Origin: Fodinibius sp052060035
GTDB taxonomy: Bacteria > Bacteroidota > Rhodothermia > Balneolales > Balneolaceae
DNA length: 64,000 bases
Direction: 5' to 3'
Assembly (NCBI RefSeq): GCF_052060035.1
Contig: NZ_JBPOEA010000006.1
Coordinates: 1 to 64,000 of the forward strand
A model generated the notes under the pieces. The model was not told the DNA's origin. It did no database searches and saw only the letters and a program-made list of their open reading frames with translations. Positions 8,406 through 15,869 of the stretch are shown piece by piece. A program made the translations under genes and the position numbers. The stretch's first letter is position 1. Every line of letters starts with the position of its first letter.

Positions 8406-9686
8406 CTATAATCCGCTGGTTAATACCGGCAGCTCTAATTCCATCGGTCTCGAATTAATAACCATAGGTTGGGGGATGGGAATAATAAACTGAGCGCCCC
8501 ACTCCGCTACGTATTGCAACTGATTTATAATTTCATCCTTCAAATTCCAGGGCAGAATAAAAATATAATCCGGCTTCGTATCTCGAATTTTATCGGGTGC
8601 TAAAATGGGAATTAAAGACCCCGGTAAATAATGACCTTGTTTATGGGGGCTTCGATCTACGGTATAGTCGATAAAATCATTGCCAATTCCACAGTAATTC
8701 AAGAGTGTGTTGCCTTTTCCGGGAGCTCCATATCCAACAATCGACTTTCCCTGATTTTTCAGATTGAGAAGCAACCGCAAAATATCTCTTTTCGTTTGTT
8801 TCACATACTCACCAAACAACTTGTAAAAATCGATATTTAGATATCCTTTCCGTTCTTCCTCCTGCAACAATTGACGTACATTCTCGGATACCTCATATTT
8901 TTGATTGTTAGCCCGAGTGACAAAAATCCTAATAGATCCCCCATGTGTACTCAATTCCTGCACATCAAAAATGGTAAATCCATGTCTTTTAAACAGGGAT
9001 TGTACGCTGTGCAACGAATAATAGAAAAAGTGCTCGTGGTAAATGGTATCAAACTGATTGTTTTCAACAAGCTGCATTAAGTGGGGAAATTCAAACGTCA
9101 TGATTCCCTCCTTTTTCAACATAATATCCAGCCCCTCAATGAAATCATGAATACGCGGAACATGAGCCAAAACATTATTTCCAAGGATTAGATCTGCAGG
9201 CTTATATTTCTTTCGAAGACTTTTGGCCGATTCAGTACCAAAAAACACCTTCTCGGTGGGAATACCTTTGTCTAATGCTGCTCGGGCAACCGTATCAGAC
9301 GGTTCAACCCCCAACATTGGCACCTTTTTCTGCTTAAAATACTGAAGCAGGTACCCGTCATTGCTGGCTATTTCTACCACAAAACTCTCTCTATTGATAT
9401 CATACCGATCCACCATAAAATCTACATATTCCTCGGCATGACGCAGCCAGGAATCAGAGTAGGACGAAAAATAACTGTAATCTTCATAAATTTTTTCAGG
9501 GCTCACACATTTACCCACCTGAACTAAAAAACACTCATCACAAACATAGGTATGCAACGGATAGCTCATTTGTCCCTCATTGATTTGGTCCGGTTTTATA
9601 ATCTCATTACAAAGAGGGGATGTTCCTAAATCTGCGAATGTATATTTTAGCTGGCTACCACAATTCAAACATCTTAACTCTTCCAT
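8406..9686 (-). CDS. Sugar C-methyltransferase, TylC3/NovU-like (copy B)
   Basis: This is a 426-residue paralogue of the methyltransferase at 5629-6912, roughly two-thirds to three-quarters identical by eye along its whole length. It has the same N-terminal zinc cysteines (CLNC and CDEC), the same SAM motif FVVEIASNDGYLLQYF, the QFDTIYHEHFFYYSLHS segment, and the C-terminal VGYGAPGKGNTLLNYCG motif. The two copies share an identical run of about 26 bases near 6570-6595 and 9343-9368. It carries its own sigma-54 type promoter at 9772-9790. Having two such enzymes suggests two methyl branches, or one enzyme for each of two sugars. Which position each methylates cannot be read. Confidence 0.87.
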   Translation of the reverse strand: MEELRCLNCGSQLKYTFADLGTSPLCNEIIKPDQINEGQMSYPLHTYVCDECFLVQVGKCVSPEKIYEDYSYFSSYSDSWLRHAEEYVDFMVDRYDINRESFVVEIASNDGYLLQYFKQKKVPMLGVEPSDTVARAALDKGIPTEKVFFGTESAKSLRKKYKPADLILGNNVLAHVPRIHDFIEGLDIMLKKEGIMTFEFPHLMQLVENNQFDTIYHEHFFYYSLHSVQSLFKRHGFTIFDVQELSTHGGSIRIFVTRANNQKYEVSENVRQLLQEEERKGYLNIDFYKLFGEYVKQTKRDILRLLLNLKNQGKSIVGYGAPGKGNTLLNYCGIGNDFIDYTVDRSPHKQGHYLPGSLIPILAPDKIRDTKPDYIFILPWNLKDEIINQLQYVAEWGAQFIIPIPQPMVINSRPMELELPVLTSGL

Positions 9687-10131
9687 AATTTTTTCTCTCT
9701 TGGTTATCTATCTCATTTAAAAGCCTTTAACATGAGGAAAATTCTGTAAACTACATCTTATCCCTTTTTATGTTACAATAGGTGTGCCAATTCCTAATTT
9801 TTTTAATATAATCCATCATTTGTGAGGGTAGAGACTCTTCTCTTAGATCTCCAAATGCATTTTTCACCCATAAATTGTAGTTGAAAAATTCTAAATGGGA
9901 GAAAAGGAATAGCATTGGCAATTATAGATGAGTAATTTTTTCTGTCGGATATAAAGAATTTACTCGTCTAAATTTTTACCCTCTCTCGTTTATGAATGGG
10001 GCAAATCATCAATCCAACAGATTGAATAGAAAAAATTATTTATCTGCCTCTAATTTCACTTAACAATAGTAAAAAGAGTAATTTTAAAGGAAAGAATACG
10101 AAATATTTTTTCTCAGATTCTAAACGTTTTC
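9687..10131. other. 445-base non-coding region with sigma-54 element and an inverted repeat
   Basis: No gene is visible. Besides the promoter at 9772-9790 it contains an imperfect inverted repeat at about 9926-9967, with arms GATGAGTAATTTT and AATTTACTCGTC. It lies roughly 140 to 175 bases upstream of the -12 element. This is a typical distance for a sigma-54 activator site. The remainder is AT-rich with no clear structure. Confidence 0.5.
9772..9790 (-). promoter_or_regulatory. Sigma-54 type promoter element
   Basis: The minus strand reads TTGGCAC-ACCTA-TTGTAAC, identical to the element at 6990-7008 outside the five-base spacer. It lies about 86 bases before the copy B methyltransferase start codon. 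Confidence 0.72.
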
Positions 10132-11250
10132 CTAGAGACCCCCACTAGTGGAAGTTCCGGTAAGGTCCAACTCATTTCTAATACTGAAATTCATCAGGAT
10201 TCTGTAGAAATATCGTGCGGATATAGCTACAGCACCAAGCATAATAATTGTATTTATAAAATTTCCGCCCAGAATAGTTTGGAGCCCAAAATCTATTGCA
10301 AAAGGATTACCGATAAAAGAATAAAACGCCCATACAGGAATTGATACAATAAACAGCTTTAGAAAGCCTATACTTTTGAAAAATCCTTCGAGCCTGTTAA
10401 GCCAATGTTTAACACTTTCAAAATTGTATAAATACGCCCAGTTAACAAATAAAGCATAAGCAAGGAGATTCGTTGAAAATGAAATTCCCATTGTTAATTG
10501 AACCCCAAAATGAAAGAAACATGCTAAAGCACATACCAATCTGAAATTCCTGAGAGAAAACACAGAGAAAATAAAAGCTGATTCTATGAGTATAGTACCA
10601 TAATCCAAAAATTTTAGAAGATAAAAATGGTTTTGAGACAATAGATACGTTGCCAAAATCGTTTCACGTTCAGCGACAAAATAGTTCCGAACGAGGTGGC
10701 CTGCCAACGCAGAAGTCGATGGATCCAGCCAACCGCTGACAATTTTGGGGATAGCAGCTGTTAACATTGCCAAGCCCATCAGCAAGGCAAATAAAGGAAC
10801 AGCCCATGATTTTCCGTTTTGAGTATTCTTCACTTTTGAAACCGGATTGCCCCAACTGGATGCCAGAATCAATGGAATAATAATCAAAGGTATATCATGA
10901 TTAACTTTGCCAAAGGAATACTCCCAGGCAGCTCCCAAAAAGAAAAGCATTCCGACTGCTATAGAAGTATAAAATGTTTTATAGCCAACAAGAAGTGATA
11001 AAAGAGATGCTATCAGTAAAAAATTTAAAATGTAGAAAAAATAAATATCAGGAAATCCGGAAAAGAAAAGCGTAATCCCTATTCTCGGCAAAAAAAATGT
11101 ATCGGGATAATTACTAATCCACAGGTATCTTGGCAAAAGTACCATAAAAGCAAAGAGCACATAAATTATCCGGTAGATTGGTAAGCTCTTGGTGATCGAA
11201 TCGTATTCAGAAAATACCCACTGGGAAAATATTGAATTACTTTTAACCAT
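10132..11250 (-). CDS. HTTM-like integral membrane protein
   Basis: This 372-residue protein has about nine or ten predicted membrane helices. The early PIYRIIYVLFAFMVLLPRYLW, a KVNHDIPLIIIPLILASSWG segment, then KSWAVPLFALLMGLAMLTAAIPKI and HFGVQLTMGISFSTNLLAY resemble HTTM-domain proteins, the bacterial relatives of vitamin K-dependent gamma-carboxylase. No bacterial function is firmly established for most of these. I chose ATG at 11250, immediately after the upstream stop codon, rather than the TTG at 11277. It follows a single-helix partner gene and sits inside the polysaccharide locus, so a role in modifying a membrane or envelope product is likely but unproven. Confidence 0.65.
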   Translation of the reverse strand: MVKSNSIFSQWVFSEYDSITKSLPIYRIIYVLFAFMVLLPRYLWISNYPDTFFLPRIGITLFFSGFPDIYFFYILNFLLIASLLSLLVGYKTFYTSIAVGMLFFLGAAWEYSFGKVNHDIPLIIIPLILASSWGNPVSKVKNTQNGKSWAVPLFALLMGLAMLTAAIPKIVSGWLDPSTSALAGHLVRNYFVAERETILATYLLSQNHFYLLKFLDYGTILIESAFIFSVFSLRNFRLVCALACFFHFGVQLTMGISFSTNLLAYALFVNWAYLYNFESVKHWLNRLEGFFKSIGFLKLFIVSIPVWAFYSFIGNPFAIDFGLQTILGGNFINTIIMLGAVAISARYFYRILMNFSIRNELDLTGTSTSGGL

Positions 11251-11251
11251 T

Positions 11252-11809
11252 TTATAAAAATATTGTAGTTTTACCAATTAGCTCGCGTTGTTGGTTCAGT
11301 AGATTGTCGGGAGAATACAAATCTTTGTACCAATTGAATGAAATTTTCTCTGGATTTTTATCAGGCGAAATCATACCTATTTGTTCTCTGAGCCATTTTA
11401 AGGTTTCCGGATTGTGTTGAACTTCATATAAACTTCGTTGTCTACTTGTAAAAAATCCTGGTATAATTGGCTCCAACATTTCAAACCGTTTATAGGGAGT
11501 TGTTCCCGGTTTTTCATCGATAGGCTGAAATTTACTAATCAATGACCAGTGGAGAGAGGTAGGAGCGTTATAGAATAATTCTCGAGGAGTAAGCAAAAGT
11601 GGATCATTATTCTCAAATGTTATCTTTATCTTCACACTTTTAGTCTCGTAAAAGCCGTCCTCGTTCATGTTGTTCCCATAAAAGGGAGGCATTCTCAGTG
11701 CAGGATACGGTTCTGATATATAGCGGTAAACCAGTACTTCCTGAAGAACAAAAAGTACAATTACAGAACTGAAAAAAAATTTTAGTTTCTTTTCCGATAG
11801 CCAACTCAT
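11252..11809 (-). CDS. Single-helix membrane protein of unknown function, partner of the HTTM-like protein
   Basis: I do not recognise this family. The 185-residue product has one N-terminal hydrophobic helix (KFFFSSVIVLFVLQEVLVYRYI), then a soluble domain of about 155 residues. The soluble domain is rich in aromatic residues and prolines, with a KIKITFENNDPLLLTPRELF segment. A periplasmic location is likely. Its stop at 11252 is two bases from the start of the HTTM-like gene, so the two are almost certainly co-translated. HTTM-like proteins in other bacteria are often next to a small membrane-anchored protein, which fits this arrangement. Confidence 0.6.
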   Translation of the reverse strand: MSWLSEKKLKFFFSSVIVLFVLQEVLVYRYISEPYPALRMPPFYGNNMNEDGFYETKSVKIKITFENNDPLLLTPRELFYNAPTSLHWSLISKFQPIDEKPGTTPYKRFEMLEPIIPGFFTSRQRSLYEVQHNPETLKWLREQIGMISPDKNPEKISFNWYKDLYSPDNLLNQQRELIGKTTIFL

Positions 11810-11973
11810 AATTGTTTGAATATACTTCGAGAAGTGAATAACTAAGGTAGATAAATAACACTTCCCCTATTTATTCATCTCTCATTTTTTATTTTTTAGG
11901 ATTAGGCAGTTTTTATACTTTCACTAATAAGTGATTGTTACATTATTGTAAGCAATAAGTTCTATGCCAAATT

Positions 11974-12005
11974 AGAGGGAGGTACCACCCAATGCACCTC
12001 CCTCT
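11974..12005 (-). terminator. Hairpin after the SDR epimerase gene
   Basis: Ten-base perfect arms, AGAGGGAGGT and ACCTCCCTCT, are separated by twelve bases. They begin about 30 bases after the epimerase stop codon. The U-run on the minus strand is poor (AATTTGG), so it may be a weak terminator or an mRNA-stabilising hairpin. Confidence 0.55.
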
Positions 12006-12036
12006 GAATATTCACTATCCATAGCCGAGTAATTAC

Positions 12037-13062
12037 TTAAACCCAAAATAGATCCTGACTCAGCTGGTTGGTCCCTAACAAAAACTTCAATTGCTTCAAC
12101 CTTGTATATGGTTTAGCGTTAAAAACCTCAGGATCTAAATCAATTTTCTTGAATAGTTTATATAATTCCTCTGCTCCATCTTCTGCCGTATATTCACATG
12201 AAAATCCAGGCAGTTGGCTGTTTATCTTATCAAACGAAACCCGGTAACTGCGGTTATCACCCCCGTTATCTCCAAAGGTGGTTTTACATCCCGGGAAGGC
12301 TGCGCCGACTATCTCCGCAATCTCTCGTACTCTAAAATTCTCCTCAGTATCACCTACATTAAACACTTGATTGTGGATCGATTCGATAGGGGCTTCTAAC
12401 GAGCAGGCAATAGCTTTACAGATATCTCTCACGTGCACCAACGGTCGCCATGGCATTCCATCACTGATCATCTCAATAACACCCGTCGTCCAGGCAAGGC
12501 CTGCCAGATTATTGAGTACAATATCAAATCTCATTCGTGGCGAAGCTCCATAGGCAGTAGCATTGCGCAAGAACGTGGGCGAAAAATGCTCATTAGCCAA
12601 CTTTGAAACATCCCGTTCTACCCTTGTTTTGCATTCGGCATAAGGTGTTTGCGGGCTAACTTCTGACTCTTCGGTTTTGTAACTGTCATCTCCTTCTCCG
12701 TACACACTACACGATGAAGTATACACAAACCGCTCAATACCAGCCTGTTTGCAAAGCTTTGCCAAACGAACACTACCTTCGTGATTGATTTTATAAGTGA
12801 TTTCAGGATTCAACTGTCCCAACGGGTCATTCGATAACTCGGCAAGATGAGCTACAGCATCAAATCCTTCCAGATCTTCTAAAGTTATCTCTCGAAGATC
12901 TTTATTGATATACGATGGATAGACCGTTTCCCCATTGTTAAAGAGCCATCCCGCTCGGTAAAAACCTGTATCAAGTCCCGTAACATCATGCCCTCTCTCT
13001 AATAAATATGGACCTAAAACTGATCCGATATACCCATCTGTACCCGTTACTAATATTTTCAT
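12037..13062 (-). CDS. NAD-dependent epimerase/dehydratase (extended SDR)
   Basis: This is a 341-residue nucleotide-sugar epimerase or reductase. The N-terminal KILVTGTDGYIGSVLGPYL carries the TGxxGxxG NAD motif. DAVAHLAELSNDPLG follows, then YTSSCSVYG with the catalytic serine and TPYAECKTRVERDV with the YxxxK pair near residue 145. I start it at ATG 13062, because the longer frame uses TTG at 13074. Members of this subfamily commonly sit beside RfbF-like nucleotidyltransferases and C-methyltransferases, as here. It probably finishes the branched deoxysugar precursor. The exact substrate is not visible. It has its own sigma-54 type promoter at 13178-13196. Confidence 0.82.
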   Translation of the reverse strand: MKILVTGTDGYIGSVLGPYLLERGHDVTGLDTGFYRAGWLFNNGETVYPSYINKDLREITLEDLEGFDAVAHLAELSNDPLGQLNPEITYKINHEGSVRLAKLCKQAGIERFVYTSSCSVYGEGDDSYKTEESEVSPQTPYAECKTRVERDVSKLANEHFSPTFLRNATAYGASPRMRFDIVLNNLAGLAWTTGVIEMISDGMPWRPLVHVRDICKAIACSLEAPIESIHNQVFNVGDTEENFRVREIAEIVGAAFPGCKTTFGDNGGDNRSYRVSFDKINSQLPGFSCEYTAEDGAEELYKLFKKIDLDPEVFNAKPYTRLKQLKFLLGTNQLSQDLFWV

Positions 13063-13177
13063 AATAGTTCCCAAATATGATTACCAGTACCGCTTCACTA
13101 ACATCCAAGAAGAAACAGTACTTAATTTTGAATAGTTACAGTCTCTTTCATTTTCTGAGACCAACTTTATGGGAATA

Positions 13178-13196
13178 AATTCAATAAGCGTGCCAA
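13178..13196 (-). promoter_or_regulatory. Sigma-54 type promoter element
   Basis: The minus strand reads TTGGCAC-GCTTA-TTGAATT, with an exact -24 box and a -12 TTG at correct spacing. It lies about 116 bases upstream of the SDR epimerase ATG. Confidence 0.65.
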
Positions 13197-13283
13197 CTGT
13201 ATCCAGGTAATCAAATACCCCTACTTAGAACAATCACAAGGAATATTAAATATCATTCAATAATAAGAACGGTCATTCAGATG

Positions 13284-13312
13284 AATATTTACTCAATCGT
13301 ATTGTAAATATT
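13284..13312. promoter_or_regulatory. Perfect 9-base inverted repeat between two divergent sigma-54 elements
   Basis: The arms are AATATTTAC (13284-13292) and GTAAATATT (13304-13312) with an 11-base spacer. It sits about 90 bases from each of the two divergent -24/-12 elements, which is where a shared activator-binding site would be expected. The left arm with its flank, read on the minus strand, gives GAGTAAATATT, close to segments in the 7150 and 9930 regions. The regulatory role is inferred. Confidence 0.55.
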
Positions 13313-13389
13313 ACGCTATTGCTCGCAACTAAATAATTGGTTTAAGTGGATAAGTAATAATTGGGAAAAGAGATCCTGCTAAATACAAA

Positions 13390-13408
13390 GTGGTACAGAT
13401 GTTGTTGC
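13390..13408 (+). promoter_or_regulatory. Sigma-54 type promoter element
   Basis: The plus strand reads GTGGTAC-AGATG-TTGTTGC at sigma-54 spacing. It is about 104 bases before the lipoprotein ATG at 13512. It places a transcription start near 13420, after the possible upstream start codon at 13416, which supports the downstream start. Confidence 0.6.
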
Positions 13409-13511
13409 TAAAAAGTTGAATTATGATGATACAAGGCTTTTCAACGGTTTCATCTTAGACGGTAATAAACTGCCAATAACTATAATTAATCTCGACCTTA
13501 GGGGAGTACAA

Positions 13512-14633
13512 ATGAAAACAATCAGTAAACGTTTATCAATAATATTATTAGCCGGAATGGTATTGGGCCTATCTTCCTGTGAACAAAGTTCGCAAGTTAG
13601 CTTGAGTGAAAGCTTTACATACCTTAAATCGGTGACGCCAATTGAGGGCGCACAAAATACCACCATGAACCTTGAGGCTGAAGTTAATCCAAATAGCTTC
13701 TTCAACGTTACTCTTGAAGATGGATCTATTAGGGAGGGATGGTGTGTTGAGTGGAACGACGATTATGTCAAAGGAGAACAAAAAGGAGTTAAATTTTACT
13801 CCACCAAAGGTTATGTAGAATGGAAAGCATTAAATTATTTCATGAGCATAAAAGATCAGCTACGAATGAATGACCCATCTTTAACCTATCGTGAAATTCA
13901 GGTAATCATTTGGTCACTTATTGATTATCCATCATTTGACGTTGATAAAATAAGTGAATACAAAAATATGCCTTCGAGCATCTATAGCAATGGAGGAGCT
14001 CATTTTGATGTGCAAAAAGTAAAAAATATCGTAGCGGAAGTGCGAAACTACACCAACACCAAACAGAAAATGTTATCCAAGCTTCAGGGTGTTACGCTTA
14101 TCGAAAACGACGGGCAAACGATTATGATGGGCAACGAAACAGCATTTGCAGTCAAAACAGTTGCCGAAAATGGGCAAAAGAATACTGACAGCAATTATTC
14201 CACTTGTTTTGATGAAGAAATTATTGCTAATGTTTCGTTTAATAATTGGGGTTGGACCAATGGACTAATTACTGAGAATAACAGCGAACAAACTTTGGAT
14301 ATATATGCCGGTGCTGGACAATGTGATTTAAGAAAAGGCACGTTAGTTGGAATTCTTACCGCTGACTATACAGACGGAACGCTTACGGTAACATATACTA
14401 TGACTGAGCAATCATTCTTTACAAACGCTCTCTATACATTGTTGGAAACGCATTTGTATGTGGGATCCACTCCCTATCCGCAGGTGTCTAACAATGGGTA
14501 TACGGTAGCTCCGGGCCAATACGGCAACCAAAATTCTCATGATAATATTACCGAATATACTTACGAAGTAGATGGACTTTCCGGTGATATTTACTTTATT
14601 GCCCATGCCGTTGTAAATGGGTTTCAGCCGTAA
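13512..14633 (+). CDS. Secreted lipoprotein with a possible thioester-like motif
   Basis: This 373-residue protein begins with a lipoprotein signal peptide (ISKRLSIILLAGMVLGLSSC) and a lipobox cysteine at residue 23. ATG 13512 is preceded by a GGGGAG ribosome site. The upstream in-frame start at 13416 would bury the signal peptide. The first domain has EGWCVEWNDDY near residue 75 and YREIQVIIWSLIDYP near residue 130. A Cys and a Gln-x-x-x-W in this order resemble thioester adhesin domains, though I cannot prove the bond. The C-terminal domain (NNWGWTNG, LDIYAGAGQCD, YTVAPGQYG, FIAHAVVNG) looks like a recurring secreted beta-sandwich. It is transcribed divergently from the SDR gene under a sigma-54 type element and ends in a strong terminator. 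It is probably displayed on the envelope and co-regulated with the polysaccharide. Confidence 0.72.
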   Translation: MKTISKRLSIILLAGMVLGLSSCEQSSQVSLSESFTYLKSVTPIEGAQNTTMNLEAEVNPNSFFNVTLEDGSIREGWCVEWNDDYVKGEQKGVKFYSTKGYVEWKALNYFMSIKDQLRMNDPSLTYREIQVIIWSLIDYPSFDVDKISEYKNMPSSIYSNGGAHFDVQKVKNIVAEVRNYTNTKQKMLSKLQGVTLIENDGQTIMMGNETAFAVKTVAENGQKNTDSNYSTCFDEEIIANVSFNNWGWTNGLITENNSEQTLDIYAGAGQCDLRKGTLVGILTADYTDGTLTVTYTMTEQSFFTNALYTLLETHLYVGSTPYPQVSNNGYTVAPGQYGNQNSHDNITEYTYEVDGLSGDIYFIAHAVVNGFQP

Positions 14634-14660
14634 TTTTTCTAACACTTCTTTAAATTGAAA

Positions 14661-14696
14661 AGGGAGGCCAAATAATATTTGGCCTCCCTTTTTTTG
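14661..14696 (+). terminator. Strong rho-independent terminator, likely bidirectional
   Basis: Arms of 14 bases (AGGGAGGCCAAATA and its complement) around a single central base are followed by a run of T. It lies 27 bases after the lipoprotein stop. On the opposite strand the hairpin is followed by TTTTCAATTT, so it can also end the minus-strand wecB unit. Confidence 0.9.
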
Positions 14697-14731
14697 AGCC
14701 TTCCGGAGTGAAGATTAATGGGTATTAAAAG

Positions 14732-15829
14732 CTAAATCTGCTCTTTAATGGTCTTCAAAATCCGGTACGTCGCCTTTCCGTCCCACTTGTCTGGAATAGA
14801 TCCTTTCTTATAACGTCCCTCCTTGATAGAACAGATGACTCGCTTTATTTCCTCCAAATCGAAAGGAACAAGTGTATTGGTCCCAATTTGTATCGTCGAT
14901 GGACGCTCTGTATTTGGACGTAGCGTCAAACATGGAACTCTCCTAAACGTTGATTCCTCCTGAATACCCCCACTGTCGGTAAGAATATATTTACAGCTGG
15001 CTATTAATTTTTGGAAAGCAAAGTAATCCATGGGTTCAGTTAATAGCACATTTTTATTTGTGATCAATCGATCGTGCAGATCAAATTCTTTAAGCTTGTT
15101 AACGGTTCGTGGATGAATAGGAAATACCAACTTTTCAGACTGAGCTATTTCCTCAATTAAGTGAATTAGCTTGATCAACTCCTGCTTATGATCAACCGTT
15201 GCCGGGCGATGCATAGTCATAAGCACAAAATTGTCTTTTGTAAGTCCCAGCTTTTCCAAAATAGGTGAGTCGTTAATCTTATCATTAAAGGCTACCATCG
15301 TATCAATCATGGTATTACCGACAAAAAAGAGCTGATCTTCGGTCTTACCGTTTCCAGAAAGATTCCGCATTCCGCTCTGCTCAGTGATGAATAGATAGTC
15401 GGAAATTTCATCTGTTAAAATACGATTAATCTCTTCCGGCATCGTCCGATCACCGCTTCGTAAACCACTCTCTACATGAGCCAGTGGGATGTTCATTTTA
15501 TTGGCCGTCAGTGATGCTGCAAATGTTGAATTTACATCCCCCGTCACTAAAATTAAATCGGGTTGTACCTCTTGCACCACCGGCTCCAAACGTTTCATAA
15601 CTTCTGCCATCTGGTTATTTGGGGATGAGGGAGGGATTTCCAGAAAATAATCCGGGGTCAACTCAAACTGCTTGAAAAACACATCGGCCATTTTATCGTC
15701 ATAATGCTGACCGGTATGTACAATTTTGATATCAAAACTCCCCGGAAACTCCTGCTCTGCCACATGTTTAAACTGTGTGACCTTAATAAAATTAGGCCGT
15801 GTACCCACTACAACTAATAACTTTTTCAT
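14732..15829 (-). CDS. wecB: UDP-N-acetylglucosamine 2-epimerase (non-hydrolysing)
   Basis: This is a 365-residue cytoplasmic enzyme converting UDP-GlcNAc to UDP-ManNAc. It shows the family motifs in order: VVGTRPNFIKVTQF at the N-terminus, LVTGDVNSTFAASL near residue 95, VESGLRSGDRTMPEEINR near residue 118 with the catalytic acids, MTMHRPATVD near residue 205, and LTDSGGIQEESTFRRVP near residue 275. Length is normal. It is the last gene of the unit starting with the GDP-fucose synthase. It probably supplies ManNAc-type residues to the polysaccharide, alongside the neighbouring UDP-GlcNAc dehydrogenase. The family assignment is secure. Confidence 0.95.
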   Translation of the reverse strand: MKKLLVVVGTRPNFIKVTQFKHVAEQEFPGSFDIKIVHTGQHYDDKMADVFFKQFELTPDYFLEIPPSSPNNQMAEVMKRLEPVVQEVQPDLILVTGDVNSTFAASLTANKMNIPLAHVESGLRSGDRTMPEEINRILTDEISDYLFITEQSGMRNLSGNGKTEDQLFFVGNTMIDTMVAFNDKINDSPILEKLGLTKDNFVLMTMHRPATVDHKQELIKLIHLIEEIAQSEKLVFPIHPRTVNKLKEFDLHDRLITNKNVLLTEPMDYFAFQKLIASCKYILTDSGGIQEESTFRRVPCLTLRPNTERPSTIQIGTNTLVPFDLEEIKRVICSIKEGRYKKGSIPDKWDGKATYRILKTIKEQI

Positions 15830-15869
15830 CCTAACATTGTTGACTTGTTTCTCCCGATTAAAGAGACAT

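Noticed and set aside
8278..8493. 71-codon plus-strand frame
   Set aside because: It mostly overlaps the end of the copy B methyltransferase on the other strand, so it is an antisense shadow.
11950..11970. TTGGCAT-like segment upstream of the HTTM pair that resembles a sigma-54 element
   Set aside because: The -12 half reads TTATT at the right distance, and the nearest TTGC is three bases too far. Sigma-54 spacing is strict, so I do not call it.
13416..13511. Longer start for the lipoprotein gene at 13416
   Set aside because: It would put 32 residues ahead of a clear signal peptide and lies at or before the predicted transcription start. The ATG at 13512 has a ribosome site.
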